A stretch of 64,000 nucleotides of DNA from Pictodentalium vernedei (GCA_031216915.1 CM062293.1:150730285-150794284); one strand, 5' to 3'. Numbered from the stretch's first letter, positions 52,496 to 64,000 are shown. Program-made: numbers and translations. Notes: a model not told the origin generated them from the letters alone.

Positions 52496-53337
52496 ACATT
52501 ACAAAAGTACACATCACATATAGAGAACAAAATATGTATGTGGTGTTGTGTACTTATGTGCACACAACATACTATATAGAATCATAATTTAATTATGCAT
52601 ACAGTGATGGTATGGATAAAGGCAACAGGAAGCAGGGAGTGAAAATATTTATTCCCCAGCTATGAAGATTAAAAACTAATATATCATTCCCCAAGGTAAT
52701 CGCTTTGTAATGCCCAATGGTAATGATATGGCATGGTTAACAACATGATGATGATCACGATGATGATGGCCATGTTTGGATAGGAAAATAATAAAAACCA
52801 CAACCACCACCAGAGCCAGGCAAAAAGTGAACAATTCCAGCCACTATCTCCTCACTCTAGGCAGATGCTATGATGAAAGCAATAATGATGATGATGGTGG
52901 TGGTGATGATAGATTGCTGTGATGAGAGCAATGTTGTTGATGGTGATGAGGAGGAGGAGGACACAAGCAGTACACCACCTGCACCACCCCCAAGAAGTCA
53001 TTTATACCAGTTATTTGGTAGAAGATTTTTCTAATGTTTTCTTCATTATATCTACAGTGTTAAAATGTTGTAGGGGCTTTGTTTGCACAAATGTGTAGAT
53101 CATCCTTACAAAGATGTTTTGTCAAACCCAAAGTCATTTGGGCCAGTTGTTTGTGAGAAGAATATATTTAGTACTTCCCCAATTACTCAAGTGGTAAACC
53201 ATGGAGCACCCCTCCACCATTACCCCTAAATATAACCCCAGGAAGGGGGGATAAATCAGGCCTGGCATTTTCAGGAGAGCGATTTATTCCCTCGTCTACT
53301 GCTCGGCTTAAAAAAATTGAGGAGGGCGAAAACTACC
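52496..53337. other. non-coding with (TGA)n / (GGA)n microsatellites
   Basis: GATGATGAT/GGTGGTGGT runs at about 52744-52770 and 52885-52970. Nothing else recognised. Confidence 0.6.
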
Positions 53338-53397
53338 CCCCCCCCCCCCCCGGCCTTAGAAAATAATGGTTACCATAACAGACTTTCTTAACCCTTT

Positions 53398-53629
53398 ACC
53401 TAACATGAAAAGCAGACGACACTTGCAAAAAAACTTCTTGAGTAACTAATTTTTTTCATTTTTTGTCTCAAAAACATAGGTTATGACCCCTCATTGGAAC
53501 GAGCTCGTTCCAATGAGGGTTCATAACCTATGTTTTTGAGACAAAGAATGATAAAATAATGAAAATTAATTGGTGCTTTTTGAAAATAGCGCTGGTCGGT
53601 TTTGACCGTTACGTTGGGTAAAGGGTTAA
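53398..53629. repeat. family A subtype 1 MITE, complete
   Basis: TTAACCCTTTACCTAACATG...ACGTTGGGTAAAGGGTTAA, arms CATAGGTTATGACCCCTC / GAGGGTTCATAACCTATG with a very short centre. TTAA both sides. A poly-C run (53337-53351) precedes it. Confidence 0.92.
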
Positions 53630-53935
53630 AGTGCTATTTTGATAAGGGAAATTTGTTTACTTAGAAATTTCAAGCAGATTTTCAAAAAATATTTCTCATA
53701 TTGTACTAAGATTAAAAACCGAAATTATAACCCGCTGACCTGATTTTTAAAACTTGTATCTGATTCTTCAAAGAATGGTGTATACCATATATCACAAGAT
53801 TCTGATTGGGGCTTCGTGAGAAGATTTTTGAAGAATATTCCTCATATCGAACTAAGTTAAAATTCGGGATCCAATAGGGAGCATGAATACTGACTTGCTC
53901 TTCTCTATGAGCCATACGTGCCCAAGGGTTTCCGA

Positions 53936-54078
53936 CGGTTTCTCTCAATTGCCAGACTTCCATTGATGTATTGTATGTTTTGTCCCGTCTTCTTAGGTTG
54001 TCTTTTCTGTTGAATGTTTTTGCACATCTAGTGCATTGGTAGATTGCGGATCTGTGGGCAGTCTTATGGCGATAAAGA
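53936..54078 (-). pseudogene. degenerate C2H2 zinc-finger-like fragment
   Basis: On the - strand the frame reads FDSNLYRHKTAH (the F-x5-L-x2-H-x3-H end of one finger), then IYQCTRCAKTFNRKDNLR, the C-x2-C...F-x5-L start of a second. At the two positions where zinc-binding His is expected in the second finger there are Arg and Tyr, so it could not bind zinc normally. The frame continues without fingers to 53712. An AG just before FDSN could be a splice acceptor. Either a decayed host exon or part of an unknown repeat; no neighbouring exon found. Confidence 0.45.
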
Positions 54079-54324
54079 TTCGAATCAAACTGGTGTTAAC
54101 TTGGTCAGGGTACTGTTTTATAGACTGATACGGGCTTAGATGAATGGAGCGATTTGATTGAGTCTTCTAAGACGTGGTCTAGGGTAGAGGCCGAGACGGG
54201 TTCAGAGATACTCCCCTTGAATGGAACATGCCCCCCTCCGTCCACGTGCCATCATCGAGACCAAGGTGCGGCCTTCGGTAAAGAAAATGAAAGACAGAAA
54301 CATGTAGTACCCTAACAACGAATG

Positions 54325-54795
54325 AATGAAAGGTTTTGGCGTGCCGAAGGCGCGCAGGGACGATGTGGGATTTACAAATCCCTTGCGACCCGGTTAACCT
54401 TATTTTATTTCACTTGGATCACATAAGCCTAGCTTTCCTGTTGCCTCAAATGGGGTCTGGGGGGGGGGGGGGGGTATGCACGCAGCTAGAATTCCCGGCA
54501 GTTTACGTTGGAGTGACAGATTGTCAATACTCAATCCCTCAGCTTCATTAAGACTATTAGAGAGTGGGCTCTATTCGGTTCCAGCTCGGCGATGGTAGGG
54601 GTTTGAGTCCCAGAATATAATGTTGTGAGATGGCAAATTTAAGGGAAGAAGAGAAAAGAAAACCAATCAGCAACGCCGGTTTGGTAGCGGCCCCGGTATA
54701 TGACAATAGCGGTTACAAAAAAGGAGTGGAGAAAGCTTCAACAGTTTAGTTTTGAAAACCCGGGAGTCATCCATCAAGCCTTTTGGGAGATAGGA
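54325..54795 (+). repeat. left arm of an old inverted-repeat pair
   Basis: Blocks in order: GAAAGGTTTTGGCG, TGCCGAAGGCGCGC, TTTACAAATCCCTTGCGACC, GGTTTGAGTCCC-like, AACGCCGGTTTGGTAGCGGC, and CCGGGAGTCATCCATCAAGC. Each has an inverted counterpart in order at 58185-58625. A poly-G run (54461-54474) lies inside. Confidence 0.6.
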
Positions 54796-55718
54796 TGCCT
54801 AACAGTTTGCGATGCGCCTTAACGCAACCTATCACCATGGCAATGACGTAACAAAATGGTTGCTCACACGCGCTACTATGACAACGGGTGTGACATCCAC
54901 AGTGCATCGCGACATGACATCACTTGAGAACTTCCGATGCGATTCCCCAAATGTTGATCGTCCGAGTCTGAACACTGGCATACCACTGATACCAGTTTCG
55001 GAGGTAGTGTCAATCATACCCTCAATATACCGGTAACATGAGGGGCAATGAAGTGTGTAAAATTTTGATAAAAAATGTCCAAAATAATGTCTGATGCATC
55101 CTCCTCTAAGATCTTTTCACGTCTATCGCCCGCATGTATATATAGTAGAGCCGAAAACGCATTTTGGTGAAAATTAACCTAAAATTAACCTTTTGAATGA
55201 TATGTTCTGACGACCATTATTCCAATATTCTCCAAAATTTTCAGGTTTTTTTCCATATTTGTGCACTGGGCCCTAAAATTCCAACATCACTTTTCTGATG
55301 ACTCAGGTCACAAATAAACTACATACGGAGTTTCAGCTTCTTATACCTCTGTAGGGGTCAAGTCACAATTGGAGTTTGCCCACTGTACGCGCCTTAGTTA
55401 TATGGTTGGAATACAATACATGAAGCTATGCTTGGGAATAACGCCCCTCTGCATTAATAAAAATGCACAATTTGAATACGGAGCCAAAAATATGCATTTT
55501 TCTCGACTTAAAGACCATAGAAAAAACAAACCAGGCAAGGAAATATTCGGACACACCTTTAGAGTAAACGGTCTATGCATCTCGTTCCTGCTAATTCCCT
55601 ATTAATGAGGCCAACCCTACCCCCCCCCCCTCCCCCACACACACACCCTAATACTCTGGTAGTGGAATGCGTATTATGATGTAAACATGTATTGAAAAAC
55701 TTAACAATGTTAGCCTAA

Positions 55719-55793
<75 letters not shown>

Positions 55794-56480
55794 TATTTCT
55801 GGTTCTGGGAATGTTGGGGTACAAAAATTGTCTATTGACTTTCTCGGTAAGCATCAATCATAAATTCTCAACAAAAGTACAGTGGATAATTGAGTAGGCT
55901 CTTTGTGAAACAAAATTATTCAGTTTTAAAACATGAATATTCGATTAACTGGGGTTTATTCACTTTCATATTTCCTGGAGATACACATTATTTCTTATTT
56001 GACAGAGCTCAGGGGACTCTTCGAGTGTCAAACAATATTTACTAGATTAAATACTTGAAAAGATAGTTCTACAGATATGGGCAATTCGTTGGATGTCGGG
56101 GTAATTTCACGACATACTAAAATATTTTTTCTTCAATTGACAGGAGTTTGCTCAAATCTGTATGCAATTCGCGGGTCAAATTTGTACTGAAGGTTAGGAA
56201 AATGATACGTGTGTGTGTTTTTTTTTCTCAATTAACAGAGTTATTCTATTAAAAAAATTCCAATTAAGTAGACCCCAGCTGCTGCCGTTGAGACCCAAAT
56301 AACTTTATTTGCTTATTAATTCATCTTCAGGTTATGTGACGTCCGGTATATCAAAAGGGAATCATAGAGTGAGAGGGACAAATAGTAGTTTATGTAATAA
56401 ACAAACAAGTTCGGCGGTAACTTCCAAGAGCCAATCAACAACAATAAAGATATCACTACAGAATATCATAATAAAAACAA
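54796..56480. other. between the inverted arms; microsatellite, otherwise nothing recognised
   Basis: Contains a C-rich/CA patch at 55617-55650 and a perfect (TC)35 at 55721-55790. Several small frames (for example 54812-55036 and 55369-55605) show no motif. No exon called. Confidence 0.4.
55721..55790. repeat. (TC)35 microsatellite
   Basis: Seventy bases of perfect TC dinucleotides. A perfect array of this length suggests recent expansion. Confidence 0.97.
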
Positions 56481-56487
56481 ATGGACA

Positions 56488-57720
56488 TTGACCATGCGAA
56501 AAACAACTTGCGAAGTACCGCCAAAACTAAATAAACTCGGCGGAAACTTCCAAGTGCCCTTTGTCTTGGATGCAGAAAAAGTGTTCGACTCGGTATGGCA
56601 CAATGGCATGAGATATAAACTAGCGAAAATGGGATTACCCACTAAAATTCTGAGAATCATATCATCATTTCTAACTGGGCGAATCAAGGTGAGGGTTAAC
56701 CGCGAGGTGTCCGAGGAAGTAATACTCGAAGCGGGAACACCACAAGGGTCGGTTCTAAGCCCGTTTCTTTTCATAATATATGTGAATGAGATAGAAAAAC
56801 TAGGGAACAACTGTGTTGAACTATCGCAGTTCTCAGACGACAAAGGCATGTGGACGGCCGGCCAACAAGTCTCGAATCGTAATTAAGAATCTTCTACAGG
56901 ATACCATTCGCGATCTTGAAAGCTGGTGCGCCATATGGCGCATCAAACTCAATACCGCCAAAACTCAAAAAGTTACGTTCTTCAAGAAGCAAAGGAAAAA
57001 ACCAGTACCCAGTATCGATCTCCAGTTATACGATCACAAAATAGAAGCAAGCAAAGAGGCCAAATTTGGGGGATTCATACTAGATAGCAATCTCAGTAAT
57101 AATAATAACAAGTGACCTGAGCAAAACTAACGTTCAGAAGCTACAGAGAGTTCAAAACTATGTCCTGCGTGTGGCACTATGCAAACCCAAATGGACACCG
57201 ATAAAGGAACTTCACGAGCTAGCAAAAATAGAAACTATTGATACGGTACGCGATTGAAAGACCAACAAAACAAAACCCTCAATAGACTCCAAGATGGTGA
57301 ATTGATGGCTGAGCTGAACGAACACCGACCCCTTAACGGAAAAACAAAATAAGTTTTCAGAAAATAAAAATTATGCAATATAATTAAATTGCGTGGATGT
57401 CAGTGAGGGTTGCCTCGCTACTCGTTGATTTAGGATTGAGTCTGAGGAGTGCCTTGCAACTCTGCTGAAGCGCGCTTGAAATGCGTTTAATAAGACCCAT
57501 ATAACAAAACCCTCCACAAACTCCAGGATGGTGAATCAATGGTAGAGCTGAACGAACACCGAGCCCTTAACAGAAAAACAAAATGAGCCACAGTAAATTG
57601 AAATTACTCAATAGAATTAAACTGTGTGGAATCAGTGAGGATTGCCTCGCCACTCATTGAGAACTTTGGGATTGAGTCTGTGAGGATTGCCTCGAAACTC
57701 TGCGTGTGGGGAGTGGGCTC
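56488..57720 (+). mobile_element. Jockey-like LINE fragment (LINE-C), 5'-truncated
   Basis: RT blocks FVLDAEKVFDSVWHNGM (catalytic Asp), GTPQGSVLSPFLFIIYVNEI and QFSDDKGMW, that is F-DD with Ser in place of the usual Ala. Then a thumb segment (WCAIWRIKLNTAKTQ), KVQKLQRVQNYVLRV-like sequence and an ending duplicated in tandem. The frame shifts after the DD block (near 56,870) and again near 57,110. GTPQGSVLSP and LNTAKTQ are typical of the Jockey group. No endonuclease part. Confidence 0.85.
57260..57690 (+). repeat. tandem duplication of the LINE-C 3' end (~235-base period)
   Basis: CAAAACCCTCAATAGACTCC, GAGCTGAACGAACACCGACC, GTCAGTGAGGGTTGCCTCGC and GATTGAGTCTGAGGAGTGCC recur about 235 bases later as CAAAACCCTCCACAAACTCC, GAGCTGAACGAACACCGAGC and so on. 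Confidence 0.82.
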
Positions 57721-58184
57721 CGAAGAAACCCACCCCTCACCCCATCCATAGCAACAATCACACAACAGTCACAATATACAATAGCTGATACCCATCTTTC
57801 TCTCTACCTATAATTTTTCTAATTGAACATTCTCAAATTTTCTTGCAACATCCTTATCAAGAAGACACATGGAAATAGTAGACGAAGCGTAGCCTAGGAG
57901 GAATTGGTACAACCTACCTTTCTGTTAACATACACAGGAAACCACCAAACACCAGGCAAGGACTGAAACAAGATTACCTAGCTGGGAAGAGTGTACATTT
58001 TATATAAATAAACATATGAATAAAGATTTAACAGCCCTTTTAAGGGCCTTCGGGTGTGTCCGTGAGAGGGGGTGTGAGTTTGGGTTTTTTTTTTTGGGGG
58101 GGGGGGGGCAGGGGGTTAGGGGGGGATCCCCTGCAATCACCCCGCCATCTGTTCCCCTGAGAGCAGACCAGATGACCAAGGCTC
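57721..58184. other. non-coding, with T- and G-run
   Basis: After the LINE-C end: no exon. A T9/G14 run at 58085-58108, and a GCCCTTTTAAGGGC mini-hairpin at 58033-58046. Confidence 0.45.
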
Positions 58185-58625
58185 AGCATCCTCTCTCCCT
58201 GATGGATGACTCCCAGCTTTCAAAAACACATATTGGGGGATTTTTTCCTTTTCGTAACCGTTAAGGATAATATGCTGGGCTGCTCCCAAACCAGCGACTG
58301 TTTTGGGTTTCTTTTTCTGTTTTTCTAAAATAACCACCAAACTGCGGTTTCCGTAATACCATAAATATGCCCACTTCTCTAAGCAAACACGGAGTAGAAC
58401 TCTTGTAGTTATGCAAAATTCCTAGCCATCTTCCAGTTCGAGGTTCTCGGGGATCTCAACCCACTACCTTACTGCCAGTCGCACACTCAAACTTAATAAG
58501 ATTTTTGGCTCTCGCTTCCGACTCTCGTGGATTTATAAGCAATTAAAACTATAATGCAAATAAAGTTATTCGGGTCGCAATGGATTTCAATCTCACATTG
58601 CCTTCGGCGCGCAGAAACTTTTCAT
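58185..58625 (-). repeat. right arm of the old inverted-repeat pair
   Basis: On the - strand: GTTTCTGCGCGCCGAAGGCA, GAAATCCATTGCGACCCG, CTGGTTTGGGAGCAGCCC, GCTGGGAGTCATCCATCA, in the same order as the left arm at 54325-54795. Several indels separate the arms. Confidence 0.6.
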
Positions 58626-58786
58626 TTCACTTCAAGTGTCCATAACAAAGAACATTTCTCATTTAGTGAAGTCACCGTCGAAATTTAAAAAAAAACAATT
58701 CCGGCAGATAGTGAACAATATGTTTTTAAGTCAATTGATGGAATAGTTCTAGTAGTGACTGGACATGTTTCGGTTTCTAATATTTT

Positions 58787-58880
58787 AGTTTAAACAATAT
58801 TTATTTCCAAATGTACACAAGCAAACATAGTGTGAATTAGAACAAGCTGGTTGATTCGACTGTAAGCTGAATTTGGATTC
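58787..58880 (-). mobile_element. LINE-B 3'-end fragment
   Basis: AGTTTAAACAATATTTATTT is the LINE-B 3' end in reverse, and GATTCGACTGTAAGCTGAAT parallels the GCTTTCTGTCGAATC block of the 43.85 kb copy. No coding part remains. Confidence 0.6.
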
Positions 58881-60782
58881 AAATGTTGGGCTTTTAATTA
58901 ATGGATTACATTCAAGCAAAGAGGTAAGAATTTTTTTCACAAAATAGACAAACTTCTTATAAAAAATCATTAAAAAAAAAAAAATCACAAAATATATAAC
59001 ATTTTGATCAAAAATCATTAAAATATATTCAAATAATAACTTTTCTAAATAACTGAATAAAATATAAATTTCAAAAAATTAAACTCAAAGTGAGAAGATT
59101 TGGCCGACCACCAGGGCCGAATCTTCCCGGCCGAATCTTCCCTGGGCTGAATCCTGAATCTTCCTCGACCCGACGTATCGGCATCCCCCAAGAGTGCAAA
59201 ATGTATTTTTAGATCTGGGATTTCACTGGGAAATCAGTCGCCCAGTGTGTTCTCACGTGACTCCCATTTGAGACGAGTTACAGTTTACTTCCTTGTTTGA
59301 AAGTAATCAAAGGTACACACTATATTATATTTCACAGAAGAATCGTGTAGACACCGATATCTTAATGTAGCGGGCTTTAGGGGTGTTCATACCACATTTA
59401 TAGTATTAACTTGGGAAAGAGCAATCACGCTCACTTGAGCAAAGTCATATGCATAAGGTACATCAAGTCGCCTAATTTCGCTACAACGAAAACAGACATT
59501 TATAAGCAAAACACCCGAGGGCCAGTAACCCCACACTTCGTTTATGTGCTTTGTAAACAGGGTAAAGCTGATTCTCTTTCCCAGAATAATAAGTTTACAG
59601 CATGAAAAAAGTTAAAATAATTGATAAATGTGATCCTGTTGGACTGAAAATAGTTATTTGTTGGGAGCATAAATAATAGTCATTATATGGAAAGAAAATA
59701 AACCAAGAAAAATTTAGGAGACCAAATATTTTTTACATAAATTGCAGAGTTCCCTGTTCTTCAGCTTTTTCCATAAACAGTGGTGGGGTGGAGTGGGTTG
59801 TTTCTCAGAGGGATTGCTTCCCCCCTTGTCAGCATGGTCCCCCACCCCACCCAGCCCTTTATATTCACCTAATTTGGGCACATCAGATTCAAGTGAAAAG
59901 TGTGCCCAAAATATGAGAAACTATATTATTAGTCAATATACATAAAATAGAATATAATACAGGGCTTTCTAAGACCCATTTTGCATCAAGCAAAAGTATT
60001 TCTTAACAAATATCTTTAGAATGTTACAACAAGCTGTTGGTATTCATCACCTAATTTGGCCACAGCCTTTACTGTCTTGAATTTGGGGTAATATAAAGGT
60101 CTGCCCCCCCCCCCCCCAAACCTGGAGGAACTGCCTCCTTTGTTGTGGGCTTGTAGTGGAATACCTTAACCCCTCTGTTGGGAAACAGTAGCAGTTAAAA
60201 TTAAGTACCGGTAATTTTAATTGCCTGACTGGAATTTTGGCTATCTCAGAACTTCAGGCAGACCCATTTTTTTAGCCCTGTGGAGTCTGACATAATGATC
60301 AGTACACTTTCTTGGAATTGTTTGTACCTTGATAACATGTTAACTTTTAGCAGGCTTTACACTATTCCTGACTTACTATTATTTATTGGAAAGCTTTTAG
60401 CTTACTGTGCTGTGTGGGTATGCCATAGAGGCCCTGCAGGGCTAAAACATACAGAGAGATTTTCATTAGACAATAACAGGACAAGATTTTTGTCAGATCT
60501 ACACATACAATTATTTTTATGGACTTTTGAGTTCGGTATCGGTTTCAGTATTTTCATGGGGGGTGGGGGGGGGGGGGGGGGTTGCCATGGTATTGGTTCA
60601 GTATTTGGTATCTGACTGATAGAACCAAAGGGAAATTCACACCATGAAAATACAGAATAACATTTTCTTGTATCCTTTTTACACAGCTTCACAAATGCCA
60701 CTGCCAATGTGCTCAACATTGGCTTTCTTTTGTGAACACAAATCATATCTGCAATAATTTTGTGACTTGCTCAAAACATACC
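58881..60782. other. non-coding; tandem CCGAATCTTCC patch and homopolymers
   Basis: Near 59110-59170 the motif CCGAATCTTCC and close variants occur four times. C-run at 60103-60118 and G-run at 60561-60581. No exon or element recognised. Confidence 0.45.
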
Positions 60783-60992
60783 TTAATCTTTAAAGACCTA
60801 TTTCAGGATTTTGCAATCTCAGAGCATATGTCCTTAACATACCATCTTTAGGAGGTCTTGCTGACACAGTCAAATCACCTAGGCAGTGATTTCTAGTCAG
60901 GCCTTGGCTGTCTGTTTAAAGACTTGACTAGAAATCACTGCTAAGCAACTGGACAGATACAGGTTGTAGTCTAGTGAGCTCCTAAGGGTTAA
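60783..60992. repeat. TTAA-flanked MITE, family F, complete
   Basis: TTAATCTTTAAAGACCTATT start, hairpin AGTGATTTCTAGTCAGGCCT / GACTTGACTAGAAATCACTG, CTCCTAAGGGTTAA end; 210 bases. Confidence 0.78.
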
Positions 60993-61436
60993 CAAAACAG
61001 AAAAGAAAATGAGTCACTTCTTCATGAAAATGAACATGTCAGCTGTAATCAAGCCCCAACAAGGCCTTATTAATTCCAAATGTAGGAAAATTTGAAACCA
61101 CAGATGGTTTTGATATTCAGTGATTGGTTCGATTGGGTTTTTGGTATGATTGTATCCCCATAATATCGGAATCAGTTCGGTTTTCATTATATTGCCCATT
61201 TCTATGGGACATTGAAGCTGAGATGATATTTTCATTTGTTTTTTGTCATTTGTCTTATTTTAGCAATATTTTATTTATGAAACCTTGACCCACTGGTGTA
61301 TAAGTGCGTTGCTACCTGATTGCAGTCTAATTATAAAATACCACTTTTTTGATTTGTACTGCAGATTATTGGAGGTGACAGAAACACTGGGCTAATCAAA
61401 GATGAAAAATTAACCTCATAGGTGCTATCTTCTTGT
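60993..61436. other. non-coding, nothing recognised
   Basis: No repeat or exon I can support. Confidence 0.35.
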
Positions 61437-61439
61437 TAT

Positions 61440-62356
61440 CTCCTGCTTTTTGAAAAAAACGGGAGATATTAAATTCGGGGTGTCCTTCCGCCCTTCCATG
61501 TTTTTCGTTTCCAGACTCTAACTTTCCTTACAGTCAGTCGATTTCGATGAAATTTGGTTAGTAGATCACTTTCATCAATTGTGGGTCCAAGTTTGAATAT
61601 GGGCATTTTCTGCACATATTTAATATGGTTGCTGAAATTTGATTGGCAGACAGTTTCCAGACTCTAACTTTCCTTAAAATCAACCGATTTCGATGAAATT
61701 TCATATATGGATTACTTTTATCAATACCTAGGTCAGGTTCGAATGTGGGAAATTTTGTACTGAAAATCTGTCCGTCTGCCCAGTGCGACAACGCATCTCG
61801 GACTAAAAGCCGTATTTATGAACCGATCTTCACGAACCTTCTTGGGTATCATTGTTATCATTGTGAGACTAGAATATGTGTTTTGGGGTTTGGTCCAAAA
61901 TTCAAGATGGCCGTCAGCGGCCATTTTGTTCCGAAATTGGGTGTAATCAGTTTTTTGTACAGAACTTCTATATGAAAGTTCGGATTTGGATAAATTTTTA
62001 TATGAATGTTTAGTAACATGCAATACAGCACATATAATACGGGTTTTGTTCTCGTGCAAACATTATGCAAATTAGGGAAACTTTGACTTATTCAGTTCTA
62101 CTACTAATACACAGTAAGTGCACACCTTCCATGTTTTTCGTTTCCAGACTCTAACTTTCCTTACAGTCAGTCGATTTCGATGAAATTTGGGTAATAGATC
62201 ACTTATATCAGTTGTGGGTCCAAGTTCGAACATGGGCATTTTCCGCACTTATTTAATTAGGTTGCTTAAATTTGATTGGCTGATGGTTTCCAGACTCTAA
62301 CTTTCCTTAGAGTCAACCCGATTTCAATTAAATTTCATATATGGATTACTTTTCAC
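61440..62356. repeat. dispersed repeat with a ~230-base direct duplication
   Basis: 61492-61722 and 62125-62356 are close copies beginning CCTTCCATGTTTTTCGTTTC. Within each, TTTCCAGACTCTAACTTTCC then GATTTCGATGAAATTT occurs twice about 140 bases apart. The 400 bases between the copies are of the same general style (GTCCAAAATTCAAGATGGCC). Non-coding. Confidence 0.75.
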
Positions 62357-62739
62357 ATCAGCTTAAAGTAATATGTCTTATCATACAGTCTTAATTTTTA
62401 GTGATTCTCACAGTTATACTCCACATCACTTTACTTGCTTTGACAGTGACCTCCGTGAAAATAAATCTGATAACCACTGTCTGAAGCACTGTCTGTTCTG
62501 TCTCTTCTAAATAACTTCCACTTGCAACTCAACTATATTCCACAGGATGTATTAATTCCCCTTGAAACTGCTGCCCAGCGGGAGACATGAATTCACTGAA
62601 TTTGCTTGTTTCTCTGAGCTTGGTTGCTGTCTGAAAATGGCCTAGTTTTTGAACTGTTTTTTTCAGAAACCTGAGGTCAAGAATGGGCTGAATAAGTAGT
62701 TATAGCATACCAGTATGCAAATCGCATCAAACAATGTCA

Positions 62740-63175
62740 GCAATCCTTTGTTATGACCCGACTTGAGAAGTCGAATGGGTATCTAGCGGAGACCTCTGTC
62801 TGTCTGTTCGTCCATTCATCCATCCTTCCATCTGTTATGATAGAGCCACATGGGGGAACGATACCTGTGTAGCGCGAGTTTCTTCCACACATTTTCAGGC
62901 CTTTAAAAATTGAAAATTTGCTTAACCCAAAATTCAGGTAAGCCAAAAAAAAAATTGCTTAACCTATTATTTTTGCTTAACCCATTTCACTTTTTCAATT
63001 GATGTTTTACATTACAGAAAAGAACTTGCACGAACGGAATAAAGGTTAAGCCATGGGGCTTTTGCTCGAACGATGCACAAACTAAATGCTAGTTCATGCA
63101 ATTTTTAAAGGCCTGCATTTTTTCCAGAGTTATGGCCCTTTTTCACTCTTTCGACTTAGAAAATTGTTAACCCTT
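62740..63175 (+). repeat. dispersed repeat with 'GAGTTATGGCCC' motif, copy 2
   Basis: CTGTCTGTCTGTTCGTCCAT, TTTTCCAGAGTTATGGCCCT and TTTCGACTTAGAAAAT, as in 39895-40150. Confidence 0.55.
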
Positions 63176-63369
63176 TCAACTTTATTACTCTGTATTCTGT
63201 GGAAATGTTGTAATTTTCCATTTCTATGAAGTGTTTGTAGTAATGTAACTCCTTGTGGAACTGTAGAGATGTTTGGCAGTGCTTGTTCTCACAAACCACT
63301 AACCCAGTCAGTGGAAATCATTGGGCCTTTGTCAGAGAGTGATTCAGGCCCCATGAGGTCTATTGTTAT

Positions 63370-63600
63370 TATTATTCATCCCTTTGTCGCAATAATCGCC
63401 TTGTTTGCATGAATAGCAGATGACACACGCCAAAATAATTCTGAAATAACTAAAAATATTTTTAAACTTTTCTCTTAAGAAATGCAGCTTATGACACCTC
63501 ACTGAAATGGGCTCAATGGTCTGGCCCCAGTGGAGGTCATAAGCTAGTTTTTTAGGCAAAAATTGAAGCATATATGTGTATTTCGTCACTTCATTCCTTT
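63370..63600. repeat. family A-like MITE, very old
   Basis: The centre GCTTATGACACCTCACTGAA / CCAGTGGAGGTCATAAGC is a diverged version of the family A hairpin, with ATTCATCCCTTTGTCGCAAT on the left. Ends not preserved. Confidence 0.5.
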
Positions 63601-63831
63601 TAGTTTCACCACTATTGATTCCTATCAATAAATAGAGCCTGTTTTTATTGAATTGGTAAGCAATAGGTTATGACATTAAATTTTGCTAGTCTTTAATTTT
63701 TTCACAATTTTTATTTTCAGATTTTAATACTGAAGATCTGATGTTGAACATTTATCTTGCAACATAGACAGAGAATGGTCAGGGTATGAAAATTTATTTC
63801 AGTTATGTTATCAAATCATTCAAGTGGAGTT

Positions 63832-64000
63832 TTAACCCTTTACCTGACAAATTGGCTGCATCGGTCTGCATAATTTAGAATGAAGCAGTTGAAAAAAATA
63901 TACTTTGCAAAACCTTTCAACCAAACCATATCATGTGACCCCCTCATTGGAATGGGCTCATCGAGCTCGTTCCAGTGAGGGGATCACATGATATGGTTTT
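63832..64000. repeat. family A subtype 2 MITE, cut by the window end
   Basis: TTAACCCTTTACCTGACAAA, AACCATATCATGTGACCCCC, then the hairpin partner GGGGATCACATGATATGGTT at the end of the window. The right tip lies outside. Confidence 0.88.

Noticed and set aside
58030-58050. Histone-type 3' stem-loop (GCCCTTTTAAGGGC)
   Set aside because: Stem and loop are similar to the consensus, but no histone coding sequence precedes it and the flanking bases do not fit.

Overview
The window looks like animal nuclear DNA from an AT-rich, repeat-dense marine-invertebrate-type genome. It has spliced exons of a PDZ protein, APE-type LINEs, tRNA- and 5S-derived SINEs, hAT and TTAA-flanked MITEs, and a DIRS-type element. 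There is no operon structure and no Shine-Dalgarno pattern. I cannot name the species; mollusc, hemichordate, echinoderm or brachiopod would all fit.

The only convincing host gene is on the + strand between about 2.0 and 17.3 kb: the 3' end of a multi-PDZ scaffold protein. Three exons (2015-2528, 9077-9244, 17113-17270) join in one frame through two phase-1 introns and end with a PDZ domain at the extreme C-terminus, most like the last PDZ of pro-interleukin-16/PDZD2. Earlier exons lie upstream of the window. The introns are packed with repeats, including a 3.6 kb LINE in antisense (about 10.73-14.32 kb) and a three-level nest of elements (15.45-16.87 kb).

Downstream, 18,191-25,106 is a DIRS-like tyrosine-recombinase retrotransposon fossil. 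It keeps its inverted terminal repeats and its internal complementary region, but its coding part is decayed. From 25 to 64 kb I see no host gene I would defend; the only hint is a degenerate C2H2-finger-like stretch on the - strand near 54.0 kb. This part is a mosaic of at least six families of TTAA-flanked palindromic (piggyBac-like) MITEs, three hAT-like families, three SINE groups, 5'-truncated LINE pieces, a 26-bp minisatellite (34.7-36.0 kb), a tandem array of about 160 bp (51.3-52.2 kb), a pair of old inverted arms (54.3 and 58.6 kb), and diverged dispersed repeats.

The main interest is in how these elements relate. Nesting order, target-site duplications, an internal empty-site comparison and shared TTAA boundaries give a relative chronology. 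Two SINE types with different pol III heads (tRNA-like and 5S-like) share one body and tail. All identities come from reading the sequence without database searches, so family names are assignments by motif and structure.
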